Of a stretch of DNA of 64,000 nucleotides, positions 10,001 to 17,389 are shown piece after piece. The notes below the pieces were generated by a model that was not told where the DNA came from, made no database searches, and saw only the letters and a list, made by a program, of their open reading frames with translations. Within the stretch, counting starts at the first letter, position 1. The number at the start of each line of letters is the position of its first letter. The position numbers and the translations under genes are program-made. Source of the DNA: Lewinellaceae bacterium (GTDB lineage Bacteria; Bacteroidota; Bacteroidia; Chitinophagales; Saprospiraceae); assembly GCA_020636375.1 (NCBI GenBank), contig JACJXZ010000003.1, positions 124,001-188,000 of the forward strand, read 5' to 3'.

Positions 10001-10091
10001 CTTTTCCGGAGGGTATGCTGTCCAACTGTCCGAAAGCAGCTACTGGAAAACAGAGGGAAAAAAGAAACAGGGCGGGTATTAGGGGATTCAT
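7062..10091 (-). CDS. TPR-CHAT protease with signal peptide
   Basis: Starting at the ATG at 10091 (MNPLIPALFLFSLCFPVAAFGQ) gives a 1009-residue protein with a clear signal peptide. The open frame extends to 10190, but that start would bury the signal. About ten 42-residue TPR units (NLGxLYxxMGEYEKALPLYLEAL) fill residues ~50-480, followed by a helical linker and a CHAT domain. The His is in ILHIATHGFFFPD (residue ~843) and the Cys in LSACETGLGDIQ (residue ~924). The following EGVYGLQRAFKIAGARY segment and SLWQVPD match the CHAT protein at the left edge almost word for word. It is therefore a paralogue, probably exported. A 31-bp hairpin lies directly upstream of the start. Confidence 0.93.
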   Translation of the reverse strand: MNPLIPALFLFSLCFPVAAFGQLDSIPSGKAPEAMNYQELTERLEAFYGEGDVQNALETAILAREAAAKEYGKEHDNYLESLNNLGYLYATVNEYEQALPLYLEAKEKAEKNPKISREVYGNTLNFLGLLSHDMGEYEQELSYYKKALEVIRSSSQGKENPLYGFILNNMGLLYMDMEAYEKALTVRQEALENIEATLGKNHSYYGSGVANLGLLYHQMGEYEKALPLYLEALKNAEKSIGKAHYRYAYRLEELAELYQDMGEYDKALPLFLQARELVEKSWGKSHSDYGYIQEALSILYNDMKAYDKALPLMLEAVEISEKTKGKDTPEYGARLSNLARLYSDMGEYDKALPIFLEALGQAEANYGKGHSEYGIRLFNLGALYIRMGRYDEARALLLEALENIEKNLGKTHQVYSHILKYMGLSYQISGDDGKALPIYLALNENINFQAQERFPFLSDRLQASFLKKMRSGFDQLQSFIFSHPEEAALVSAGFDNQLFYKGLLQSNRSRLLRNLRQHPDSILRQQYQEWEDLHKMLARQYQKRVSQRLPELDSLENEAEKLEVRLANASSSFRQARKKVEWKEVQLCLKPGEAAIEFSHFRYYRQGVATDSVLYVAFVLRSGTGQPQIVPLFEESSLNGLLALAQQGDQQGMGSLYAARGVEPRRPQSQAYASLDSLLWRPLESLLEGVHTIYYAPSGWLHRINLGAVGLNGHTTIGDKYQLHTLSSTGSLTAEAEAQAYTNRNALLLGGIAYERDTQPSLGDPAEPETMAPNQPALETLAALPRGGATAWQYLPGTAQEVGQASKLLAAAGYEVTAKYGQDATEESLKNLPQPPRILHIATHGFFFPDSQDTEGSVDQLSIELPPVQLSEHPMVRSGLILAGANHSWMGNPPLQGREDGILTAYEISRMDLSGTELVVLSACETGLGDIQGSEGVYGLQRAFKIAGARYVIMSLWQVPDEPTRELMTAFYREWLSGKPMREAFREAQRQMRGKYEDPYYWAAFVLLE

Positions 10092-10117
10092 AAACTGAAT
10101 TGTTTTATTATAGCCGA

Positions 10118-10148
10118 GACCTGGCATGTTTTGGAAACATGCCAGGTC
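10118..10148. repeat. Perfect hairpin, 14-bp arms, 3-nt loop
   Basis: GACCTGGCATGTTT and its exact complement are separated by TGG. The hairpin lies 27 bp upstream of the TPR-CHAT start, in the divergent space shared with the metallopeptidase gene. It has no T-tract and is not similar in sequence to the other long hairpins of the window. Confidence 0.8.
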
Positions 10149-10251
10149 TAAACCAGGTCCACTCCCTAAGAAAAGCAATTTATCCAACATTGCCCTTAAG
10201 CATAACCAGGATTTATTCCTAATTTTGAATTTTGGAGAAAACTATCTGTTT

Positions 10252-11952
10252 ATGCGCCATTTAACCCAAGCTCGATATGTAGACCCCAACTTTTCAGTGG
10301 CTGCAGCCGCCGTCCGCCAAGGTTGGGTTCTACATACCGAAGACCGGTTAAGATGCCTGGCCAGAGCCTTCCACCCGCCAGTCCATTATTTCTTCTTCGT
10401 TTCCCTTTTCCTTTTAGGAGGCCATCCGCTACCGGCCAGCCCGGAACAACAAACCGCCCGGCAGGTGCTGGAGCAGTTGTACCACAGCATCGGCAACTAC
10501 CAGGTGAAGATGCCGGCGGTCGAGGTAGTCGGTTCGGAAGAGCTGGTGGCCGCCTACATGCCCGGCAAACGGGTGATCTTCCTGGAGAAAAAAGCCTTCG
10601 ATGTGTGCCGCTCCTTCGGCCGGGATTCCCTCAGCGCGCTGGCCTTCCTGCTCGGGCACGAGCTGGCCCATTGTTTTCAGGAAGTAGGCTGGGCCACTAA
10701 CTTTCTGGCCTACGGCGAGGTTCGCCAGGGATCGGAAGCTAAAGAGCGTTCGGCTGATATCCAGGGTGCCTTCGGGGCGGCCCTGGCCGGCTTCCAGACC
10801 CGGAATATCATTTCGCCCCTCATCGACCGCCTGTACACGGCCTACGCCCTGAAGGGCCGTATTATTCAGGGCTACCCCCCGATGGCCGACCGGCAGGCCA
10901 CCGCCGCTGAAGTTGCCGAGATGGTCCACCAATTGTGGCAGGTGTATACCGCCGGCAATTACCTGTCGGCCCTGGGGCATTACAGCCTGGCAGCCAGCAG
11001 CTATGAGTATATACTGGATTTTTACCTGGGCAAGGAGATTTTCAACAACCTCGGAGTGCTGTACGCCAAAAAGGCCATGACGTTCAGCGGAAAAAACATC
11101 GACCCCTACCTCTATCCCTTCGAGCTGGATACGGAAAGCCGGCTGGCCACCCCGCGTTCGGACGACCTGAACCCCGTAGAATGGCTGACCCGCCGGCAAC
11201 TGCTGGCCACCGCCCGGAACTACCTGGACCGGGCGATGCAGCTGGACCCGCAGTACATCAACGCATACGTCAACCTGCTCTGCGTACAGTCCATGGAACA
11301 ACAATACGGCGCCGTTATCACAAGCTACGAATCGGGTAAGGTGGAGCGTTTCCTGCGAAAAGCCAAAGCCTCCGGCAAAGAATGGGCGGACGCCAAAATC
11401 GCCGTGGGCGCCGCTTATGCACTGTCGGGCGAGGACACCCCCGCTCATGCCGCTTCCGCCCAGGGATTGTGGCAGGAACTGAAACCCTACCCAAATATTC
11501 AGGTGCGGCAACTGGCCGCCTACAACGAATCCGTTTTGCTGGGCAAGCCGACGCCAGCGCCGCTGCCTATGGTTTGCGGGCTTTCCTCCGGCAGCGCTTC
11601 CAATCCGGCAGGACCTTCTCCCTTCTCTTTTTTGAACGAGCCCGGCATCGCCCTGGGTGATTCCCGGGAGGCGGAGCTGTTCTGGAAAAAAGAAGATCAG
11701 TCGACTACCTATGTCGCCCGCTGGCATGGACAGCCCTTCCTCTTCCAGAGAGTGCTGTCGCGCAAATATGCCGCCCCGGGCAACATCCGGGCCGGCGATA
11801 CGGCCCTGGCATTAACCAATCAGGCAGGGGAGGGCGCTTACCAATCCATCCCGGCCGGCCGTGGTTATTTCCTCCACTTCCCCGCCTGCCGCCTTATTTT
11901 CCTGGTTGATCCGGAGGGGCGCATTGAGGAGTGGGCGAAATATTTTAATTAA
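10252..11952 (+). CDS. HExxH metallopeptidase with TPR-like region
   Basis: The open frame runs from 10126; the ATG at 10252 (MRHLTQARYV) is the last possible ATG before the conserved region, and the true start is uncertain. A hydrophobic segment (HYFFFVSLFLLGG) about 45 residues in could be a signal or membrane anchor. The zinc motif is HELAH in LLGHELAHCFQE (about residue 136). A downstream EAKERSADIQGAF supplies the probable third ligand Glu, in the pattern of M48-type or gluzincin peptidases. Residues ~230-430 look TPR-like (AASSYEYILDFYLGKEIFNNLGVLYAKKA, split here as two adjoining pieces). It is divergent from TPR-CHAT and 45 bp upstream of an ECF sigma gene. The substrate is unknown. 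Confidence 0.75.
   Translation: MRHLTQARYVDPNFSVAAAAVRQGWVLHTEDRLRCLARAFHPPVHYFFFVSLFLLGGHPLPASPEQQTARQVLEQLYHSIGNYQVKMPAVEVVGSEELVAAYMPGKRVIFLEKKAFDVCRSFGRDSLSALAFLLGHELAHCFQEVGWATNFLAYGEVRQGSEAKERSADIQGAFGAALAGFQTRNIISPLIDRLYTAYALKGRIIQGYPPMADRQATAAEVAEMVHQLWQVYTAGNYLSALGHYSLAASSYEYILDFYLGKEIFNNLGVLYAKKAMTFSGKNIDPYLYPFELDTESRLATPRSDDLNPVEWLTRRQLLATARNYLDRAMQLDPQYINAYVNLLCVQSMEQQYGAVITSYESGKVERFLRKAKASGKEWADAKIAVGAAYALSGEDTPAHAASAQGLWQELKPYPNIQVRQLAAYNESVLLGKPTPAPLPMVCGLSSGSASNPAGPSPFSFLNEPGIALGDSREAELFWKKEDQSTTYVARWHGQPFLFQRVLSRKYAAPGNIRAGDTALALTNQAGEGAYQSIPAGRGYFLHFPACRLIFLVDPEGRIEEWAKYFN
10276..10336. repeat. Inverted repeat overlapping the metallopeptidase N-terminus
   Basis: TATGTAGACCCCAACTTT (10276-10293) pairs with AAGGTTGGGTTCTACATA (10319-10336) with two mismatches. 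The motif TATGTAGGCCCCGACTT recurs at 49079-49097 in non-coding DNA. An intergenic-type repeat inside the first codons suggests either a wrong start or an insertion into the gene. Confidence 0.55.
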
Positions 11953-11997
11953 CATTTTTTTCCCGGACGTGATAACCCCCAACAAAAGGCGCGATAT

Positions 11998-12576
11998 ATG
12001 ATCAAAAGGCTTGAATCCAGCGAATCTGCGTTGATCGAGGCCCTGAGGATGGAAGACGGAAAAGCTTTCGAGCTGGTCTACGAAAAATACTACAGGATGG
12101 CTGCCTCCTTCATCAACAACAACAGCGGCGACGACCACGACATTGCTGACGTCTTCCAGGAGATGCTGTTCATCCTGGTCCGCAAGCTGCAGGATAAAAA
12201 CTTCCAGCTCACCGCCAGGCTGGGCACTTTCATCTACGCCATCATCCGCAATTTGTGGCTGGCGCGGCTGAAAAAAAAGGCTGCCTCGGAAATAACGCTG
12301 CACGAAGAAATGGAGGATTTGCCTGTCCTCGACGAGAACGAGCTGGAAGTAAAACAGGAATACGAAAGAAAACACGAACTCATGGCCCAGGTTCTGGAAA
12401 CGCTGAAAGAAGATTGCCGGCAGATCATACTGGCCTCCTTCTACAAAAAACTTTCCCACCAGGCCATCGCCGAAGAAATGGGATATTCCGATGCCTTTGT
12501 GCGGGTAAAGCTCCATCGGTGCATGGAAGGTTTCCGGAAAAAGGTCAGGCAGCATCCGGCATTCGAGGCCCTTTGA
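11998..12576 (+). CDS. ECF-type RNA polymerase sigma factor
   Basis: 192 residues. Region 2 is visible at FELVYEKYYRMAASFI, DDHDIADVFQEMLFILVRK and LGTFIYAIIRNLWLARLKKK. Region 4 is a helix-turn-helix at LKEDCRQIILASFYKKLSHQ followed by AIAEEMGYSDAFVRVKLHRC. It directs RNA polymerase to a small regulon, probably its own operon. The partner gene 26 bp downstream carries anti-sigma-like repeats. The start is the ATG at 11998; there is no clear ribosome-binding site, as usual in Bacteroidota. It is similar in layout to the second sigma/partner pair at 19102-20579. Confidence 0.93.
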   Translation: MIKRLESSESALIEALRMEDGKAFELVYEKYYRMAASFINNNSGDDHDIADVFQEMLFILVRKLQDKNFQLTARLGTFIYAIIRNLWLARLKKKAASEITLHEEMEDLPVLDENELEVKQEYERKHELMAQVLETLKEDCRQIILASFYKKLSHQAIAEEMGYSDAFVRVKLHRCMEGFRKKVRQHPAFEAL

Positions 12577-12602
12577 AAACACTCCTTTAAATTAGCAAGG
12601 CT

Positions 12603-13649
12603 ATGAAAGAAGACGATTACACTGAAATATACCGGTTCCTGAACGGCGAAATGGCTGGAGAAGAACGCCGTTCCTTCGAGCGCCGGCTGGAAGAAGAGCC
12701 GGAACTGGAGCGGGAAGTTGCCGATCATCAGGATTTGTTGAAAGGCGTTGCACTGTACGGGGATACCCGGCTCGCCGGGGCCATCCGGCAATCTGCGGAA
12801 AATGCCCGTAAGAATGGGTTCTTGATAACAGATGAACAGATCGTTCAATATCTAAACGGCGAATTGCCGGACGATCAGGCGGCCGTTTTCGGGAACCGTC
12901 TGCTTTCGGATGCGGCATTTGCCGAGGAGGTGGAATTTCAGCGGAGCCTCCTGGCCAGCGTGAACCTGGCCGGCGACAAGGCGCTGAAAGCCAGAATCCG
13001 GCAAACCCATTCCAAGCTCGGTGAAAAAGGTTTTTTACAGGCCGCTCAAACGGAAGCGCCCTCCGAAAAGGCGGATGCCCGGCCTCCGGCAAAGCGCCGG
13101 CAGCTCTTTTCAGTGCGCGCACTGGCCGCCGCCGCTACGGTCCTCCTGCTCCTGGCCATTGGTTATTTCCTCTATCCCACAACGGATGCCACACAGCAAT
13201 TGTACTCCGCCCACTATCAGCCAGACGAAGAGGAGCTCCAGGAGCAGCTGGAAAAATTGTCCCTTGTGGGCATGGCTATCCCGGATAAGGCCCGCCGGGA
13301 AAGCCTCAGCGCCGCCCTGAACATTTTCCAATCCGGCAATTTCGATGCGGCATCGGAAGCGCTTGGCCAGCACCTGGAGGCCTGGCCGGAGGACGAATCC
13401 GCCCGCTACTTCCTGGCCCTGAGCCTGATGGAAACCGGCCAGTTTGGCGAGGCCGTTGCAACCTTTCAACCTCTGACGACCCGGGCAGGCACCGCTTATT
13501 ACGACAAAGCGCTTTGGTATCAGGGACTGAGCTACCTGCGGCTCCCCGGCCGGCAAGCCCGGGCGAAGTCCATATTCACGCTATTGGCGGCCGTGCCTTC
13601 GTCCGGGTATAAGAAACAGGCGGAGGAAATCCTGAAGGGGTTGGAATGA
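12603..13649 (+). CDS. Membrane protein with two anti-sigma-like repeats and TPR tail
   Basis: 348 residues. Two related N-terminal units occur: YRFLNGEMAGEERRSFERRL (residues ~10-29) and VQYLNGELPDDQAAVFGNRL (residues ~81-100). Each is the short helical module common in Bacteroidota anti-sigma-type partners and lacks a zinc-binding HxxxCxxC. One membrane segment follows at ~178-198 (ALAAAATVLLLLAIGYFLY), then a periplasmic part with TPR features (LNIFQSGNFDAASEALGQHL, DESARYFLALSLMETGQF). It is probably a membrane regulator of the sigma factor encoded 26 bp upstream. The duplicated N-terminal module is unusual. Confidence 0.8.
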   Translation: MKEDDYTEIYRFLNGEMAGEERRSFERRLEEEPELEREVADHQDLLKGVALYGDTRLAGAIRQSAENARKNGFLITDEQIVQYLNGELPDDQAAVFGNRLLSDAAFAEEVEFQRSLLASVNLAGDKALKARIRQTHSKLGEKGFLQAAQTEAPSEKADARPPAKRRQLFSVRALAAAATVLLLLAIGYFLYPTTDATQQLYSAHYQPDEEELQEQLEKLSLVGMAIPDKARRESLSAALNIFQSGNFDAASEALGQHLEAWPEDESARYFLALSLMETGQFGEAVATFQPLTTRAGTAYYDKALWYQGLSYLRLPGRQARAKSIFTLLAAVPSSGYKKQAEEILKGLE

Positions 13650-13656
13650 CAGGTTC

Positions 13657-14475
13657 CTAATCCCAATCCGCCCCGTGAAAAGCGCTGACCCGACGGCCGC
13701 CCTGGCTGCTCAGCTCGCCGATGCGGGCCATATCCTCTTCGGATAGTTCGAAGTCGAAGACCTCCATGTTCTCTTTCAGGCGTTCGGGGTTGGATGTTTT
13801 GGGGATGGCCATGGCCTGTTCCTGCTGCAGAATCCAGCGCAGGGCTATCTGGGCGGCGCTTTTTCCATACTTTTTCCCGACAGATTGCAGCAGCGGGTTG
13901 CCAACAGCCTTGCCCTGGGCCAGAGGAGAATAGGCGGTGAGTGCCAGACCGTGCTCCTGCATCCACCCCTGGAGCCTGGACTGGTCGAGCAGGGGATGGT
14001 ACTCCACCTGGTTAGTGATGATGGGTAGCCCCGTTTTCAGCGTTCGCTCCAACTGATTGATGTTGAAATTGCTGACACCGATGAAGCGGGCTTTGCCCTG
14101 TTCCCGCGCCTTGCCCAGCTCGGGCAGGTAGCTTTCCAGGGGGAGGGTAGCGTGCGGCCAGTGGATGAGCAGCAGGTCCACATACTCCGTTTGCAGCTTG
14201 CGCAGGCTCTCCTCCACAGAGGGCAGGAAGCGCCTTTTGTCCAGGTTGGAAGGCCACACCTTGGTCGCCAGGAAAACCTCCTCCCGGCCAACGCCCGACT
14301 CCCGGATGCCCCGCCCGACGGCTTCCTCGTTGGCGTAGAACTGGGCGGTGTCGATGTGGCGGTAACCCATCTCCAGCGCCTGGCGGACGATGCCGGCCGC
14401 GGTGCTGCCCCGGGCCTGGTAGGTGCCCAGGCCGAGGGCGGGGATGGGGGTGCCCTGGATGGTGAGGTGGGTCAT
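13657..14475 (-). CDS. Aldo/keto reductase (DKG-reductase type)
   Basis: 272 residues, the normal length for prokaryotic aldo/keto reductases. The tetrad is visible: Asp and Tyr in HIDTAQFYANE, Lys in FLATKVWPSN and His in LLIHWPHATL. The NADPH-binding end carries IPKTSNPERLKENMEVFDFEL. It reduces aldehydes or ketones with NADPH; the substrate is unknown. Its stop is 7 bp from the stop of the sigma-partner gene (convergent), and it is divergent from the AbiE antitoxin gene. Confidence 0.92.
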   Translation of the reverse strand: MTHLTIQGTPIPALGLGTYQARGSTAAGIVRQALEMGYRHIDTAQFYANEEAVGRGIRESGVGREEVFLATKVWPSNLDKRRFLPSVEESLRKLQTEYVDLLLIHWPHATLPLESYLPELGKAREQGKARFIGVSNFNINQLERTLKTGLPIITNQVEYHPLLDQSRLQGWMQEHGLALTAYSPLAQGKAVGNPLLQSVGKKYGKSAAQIALRWILQQEQAMAIPKTSNPERLKENMEVFDFELSEEDMARIGELSSQGGRRVSAFHGADWD

Positions 14476-14514
14476 GATATTGAGCTTAAATTATTTTTAT
14501 TTCTTTTTTTTACG

Positions 14515-14522
14515 TATTTTTG
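14515..14522 (+). promoter_or_regulatory. Candidate -7 box of the abiE operon
   Basis: TATTTTTG fits the Bacteroidota -7 consensus TAnnTTTG and lies 17 bp before the TTG chosen as antitoxin start. The -33 region is only an AT-rich stretch. Confidence 0.4.
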
Positions 14523-14539
14523 TAATAAATAGAAATAAA

Positions 14540-15271
14540 TTGAGGTTTATAGCTTTTCAGGATGTCTTTCGTGATTATACTATTTTTTCCACCAACGAGG
14601 TAGAAAAAGTATTTCCCGGTTTTGACCGCAAAGTGCTGGTCGCCTGGCAAAAGAAAGGTTACATTCAGAAGATTAGGAACAACTGGTACCGCTTCGCTAA
14701 ACGCCCTCTGCATGACGAGGATTTGTTTTTTATTGCCAACAAGATTTATCATCCATCGTATGTCTCCCTGGAGTCGGCATTTAGTTATTATCAATTTATC
14801 CCGGAAGGTGTTTTTCGCACCACGTCCATCAGTACTTTAAAAACAGCCCATTTTGATACTCCGGCCGGATATTTTCAGTATCGGAACATGAAGCCGTCCC
14901 TTTTCTGGGGCTACCGGTTAATTCGTCAAAGAGAAAACCCGCTGTCAGGCTGGCATAAAATTGCTTCCGCCGAAAAAGCGGTCATCGATTTTTTGTACCT
15001 GAATCCGCAGTACGAAGAAGAAGCTGACTTTGAGGGGTTGCGGTTCAATTGGGAAGCGTTTTCGACTCGGGTGGATCTTGAAAAAATGGGACGCTATCTC
15101 AAATACATTCAGTCTCCGGCATTATCCAATCGAATGAAAAACTTTTTAAACGTCTTTCATGCTCAGCCAGCTATTCTCGCTATTAGAAAAAATTTGAATA
15201 TGGCTTTATTCGAGCAAAGGGAAATCCACCTGGATGTCCTTTGCAATGAAGCGATAAATAACGTTCATTGA
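14540..15271 (+). CDS. abiEi: AbiEi-type antitoxin, C-terminus extended by IS insertion
   Basis: The TTG at 14540 (MRFIAFQDVFRDYTIFSTNE) is chosen because upstream ATGs lie inside the divergent reductase gene and there is a -7 box at 14515. The N-terminal winged-helix AbiEi domain is seen in LVAWQKKGYIQKIRNNWYRF. The rest matches the type IV antitoxin family (YVSLESAFSYYQFIPEGVF, ASAEKAVIDFLYL). The native protein would have ended HAQP-stop, with the TGA now at 16591-16593. An IS inserted at 15168 and the frame now reads 33 residues into it before stopping at 15271. The DNA-binding and antitoxin domains are intact. The partner toxin is at 16580. Confidence 0.85.
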   Translation: MRFIAFQDVFRDYTIFSTNEVEKVFPGFDRKVLVAWQKKGYIQKIRNNWYRFAKRPLHDEDLFFIANKIYHPSYVSLESAFSYYQFIPEGVFRTTSISTLKTAHFDTPAGYFQYRNMKPSLFWGYRLIRQRENPLSGWHKIASAEKAVIDFLYLNPQYEEEADFEGLRFNWEAFSTRVDLEKMGRYLKYIQSPALSNRMKNFLNVFHAQPAILAIRKNLNMALFEQREIHLDVLCNEAINNVH

Positions 15272-16579
15272 CTTACAAGGCAGCAAATCGAAAACCTGGC
15301 GGATTTTCTCCCAGAGCTTTTTCTTGGTTTTGCAATACTTCAGGGCTTTATCAAAGGCTTGGTCCATCTTTTGAGCAATTTGGTCCACGCAGAAAGCCAG
15401 GAAAGCAAGCAACATGAAGTTGGTGGCCAAGTATTTTTCACCATGGCCATAATTGTGTTCCAAATGGTAGCCCTGGTTCTTAAGGGTATTGAAGGTTTCA
15501 TTTTCTATCTTCCAACGGCTGCGCCCAATGAGAGTCAACTCGACAATATTCTCTTGCGAAATGGCTATGTCCGTTATCCAGGAGTTGAAATAAGCTCTTT
15601 GGCCTTCGGTGTCAAACTGCTCGAGTTCAAAGTAGTTAACCTCTATATCCTGGTTTTGGCCGTTGAGCACCAATTGGTTATGCCACCTGGCAACACACCT
15701 TTGCCCATCTGTGGCAAGCCATGAATGCTCCTGGAGGGCCTTTGCGGCCCTAAGCCGTTCGGTTTGGATGATAACGTAGCCCTCCTGGATGCCGATGACA
15801 AAACGCATTTCATGTTCTTGGAGCATCCGGATGAAAGGGCCATTAGGGTACAAGCCGTCAAAAACGCCCAATAGCTCATGCTGCTCTTTAGGCAGCAAAC
15901 CGCGCACCAACGGGATGAGCCGTTTGCCTGCATTGAGCTCGCAGTCGTTTTTAGTGCTTCCGTCCTGGCGCACGATAGCTTCACAGCAAACAGGAAACAC
16001 CTCCTTGTGCCCGTGATGAGCCATTACTGCGGCTAACGCTTGGTGGTGGTAGGTGGTTTTTGTCACCTCCCCTTTTTTGTTGCGGTGCTCCCTGGTTAAG
16101 CAATGTTCGCAGGCTGTGCTGCAGGAACAATAATGCTGCGTGCCGTCGAACAAAAGGCAATTATAGCGCCCCAATACCCGGTATTCATCCATAAACCCTT
16201 CTTCGCCAAGGGTTTGCAAGGGAACCTTGAAACATGCCTGGATATCGCCAGGGGCGATATAGTCTATGCCTTCTCGCATCGCCGAATCCGAGGGCAGCGA
16301 TTTTATCTGGTAAACCCGCTCCAGGTTCGCCTCCCGTTCCGGGTAGCTTATCCGGTAATGGTGCAACGACGGGTCCTTGAGGTGGAACATCGCAAAGGCC
16401 GACTGCAAAAAATCCCCTAAGGGTATTTGAGCATTCTTATAACGGTGTTCCTTGACTGCTTCGAACTTTTGCCTAAGGCCTTGTATTAACTGGTCTGTTG
16501 CCATATGCCAACTTTTTGGCTGTGAAAATAGGGCAGCAGCCGTTTATATCATAACTTTTTCTAATAGCGAGAATCGCTG
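15168..16579 (-). mobile_element. Complete IS4-like insertion sequence, 1412 bp
   Basis: Terminal inverted repeats are 24 bp with one mismatch: left end 15168-15191 begins CAGCTATTCTCGC; the right end 16556-16579 read inward begins CAGCGATTCTCGC. Both continue TATTAGAAAAA. A 9-bp direct repeat ATGCTCAGC flanks it at 15159-15167 and 16580-16588, which is the target-site duplication. It carries one transposase gene on the minus strand and no passenger. The intact ends and duplication indicate a recent insertion. Confidence 0.93.
15206..16504 (-). CDS. DDE transposase, IS4-like
   Basis: 432 residues, full length. Candidate catalytic acids are Asp in CLLFDGTQHY, Asp in LLGVFDGLYPNG and Glu in the YREK-like region GRSRWKIENETFNTLKNQG. 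A Cys cluster (YCSCSTACEHC) lies after the first Asp. It catalyses cut-and-paste transposition of the surrounding element. It is antisense to both AbiE genes. Assignment to a precise IS group was not possible by eye; an ISNCY-type group is an alternative. Confidence 0.88.
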   Translation of the reverse strand: MATDQLIQGLRQKFEAVKEHRYKNAQIPLGDFLQSAFAMFHLKDPSLHHYRISYPEREANLERVYQIKSLPSDSAMREGIDYIAPGDIQACFKVPLQTLGEEGFMDEYRVLGRYNCLLFDGTQHYCSCSTACEHCLTREHRNKKGEVTKTTYHHQALAAVMAHHGHKEVFPVCCEAIVRQDGSTKNDCELNAGKRLIPLVRGLLPKEQHELLGVFDGLYPNGPFIRMLQEHEMRFVIGIQEGYVIIQTERLRAAKALQEHSWLATDGQRCVARWHNQLVLNGQNQDIEVNYFELEQFDTEGQRAYFNSWITDIAISQENIVELTLIGRSRWKIENETFNTLKNQGYHLEHNYGHGEKYLATNFMLLAFLAFCVDQIAQKMDQAFDKALKYCKTKKKLWEKIRQVFDLLPCKSMNVIYRFIAKDIQVDFPLLE

Positions 16580-17356
16580 ATGCTCAGCCTTGAGGAAATC
16601 AAAAAGTTCTATCCGGAATCCCTGCAAAGTTCCGGGCGATTCCTTCTCAGAGAATATTTGCAGTATAAAATCCTGGAAATTGTATTTGAAGGCTCTGTTG
16701 GTGCCCAATTGTGCTTTCTGGGCGGTACCTGCCTGCGCATTGTACATGGCAACAACCGTTTTTCCGAGGACTTGGATTTCGATAATTTCAACCTAAGCCG
16801 GGAAGATTTTGAGTCCATTGGAGGCTTGATTGAAAAACAACTTAGGCGGCAGGGGTTTGAAGTAGAGATCCGCAATGTCTTTAAAGGAGCATTCCACTGT
16901 TACATCAAATTCCCCAACCTGCTTTATGAAAGTGGATTGAGTGGCCACCGGGAGGAAAAAATCCTGATACAACTGGATACCGAACCGCAGCATTTTGATT
17001 TCCAACCGGAAAGTCACGTGCTCAACAAGTTTGATGTTTTCACCAACATCCTCACTACCCCGATCGATATTCTTCTTTCGCAAAAATTATATGCGATCTG
17101 TAACCGTCCCAGGCCTAAAGGCAGAGATTTTTTTGATGTTTCTTTTCTCCTGCCCAGGACAAAGCCCAATTATGGGTACCTGGAGCAAAAGATGGGAATA
17201 GCCACGCCCAAAGATTTGAAAGGGGCAGTATTAGAAGCATGCCAAACAATTGATTTTGAGGCGATGGTTAAAGATGTTCAGGCATTCTTGTTTAATGCCA
17301 AAGATGAAAAGCGGATTCGTTTATTCAATGAATATTTTAAACAAGTGGAATTATAG
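16580..17356 (+). CDS. abiEii: AbiEii-type nucleotidyltransferase toxin
   Basis: 258 residues. The nucleotidyltransferase core is visible: FLGGTCLRIVHGN followed by RFSEDLDFDNF, with the paired acids of DLDFD as metal ligands. It belongs to the AbiEii/AbiGii (type IV) toxin family, which in characterised members transfers nucleotides to tRNA acceptor ends and stops growth. Its ATG (16580-16582) is the first three bases of the IS target-site duplication, so the insertion recreated the start codon. In the ancestor the toxin and antitoxin frames overlapped by 14 nt. Its upstream DNA is now the IS right end, so translational coupling to the antitoxin is lost. Confidence 0.88.
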   Translation: MLSLEEIKKFYPESLQSSGRFLLREYLQYKILEIVFEGSVGAQLCFLGGTCLRIVHGNNRFSEDLDFDNFNLSREDFESIGGLIEKQLRRQGFEVEIRNVFKGAFHCYIKFPNLLYESGLSGHREEKILIQLDTEPQHFDFQPESHVLNKFDVFTNILTTPIDILLSQKLYAICNRPRPKGRDFFDVSFLLPRTKPNYGYLEQKMGIATPKDLKGAVLEACQTIDFEAMVKDVQAFLFNAKDEKRIRLFNEYFKQVEL

Positions 17357-17389
17357 GCTTTCCAGAAACAGGGATTACCGTTCCATCCC

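Noticed and set aside
7062..10091. Craspase (TPR-CHAT of type III-E CRISPR)
   Set aside because: The TPR-CHAT architecture is shared, but there is no Cas7-11-like gene or CRISPR array, and this protein has a signal peptide.
10092..10190. N-terminal extension of the second TPR-CHAT gene to 10190
   Set aside because: It reads through the perfect hairpin at 10118-10148 and would bury a clear signal peptide that begins at the ATG at 10091.
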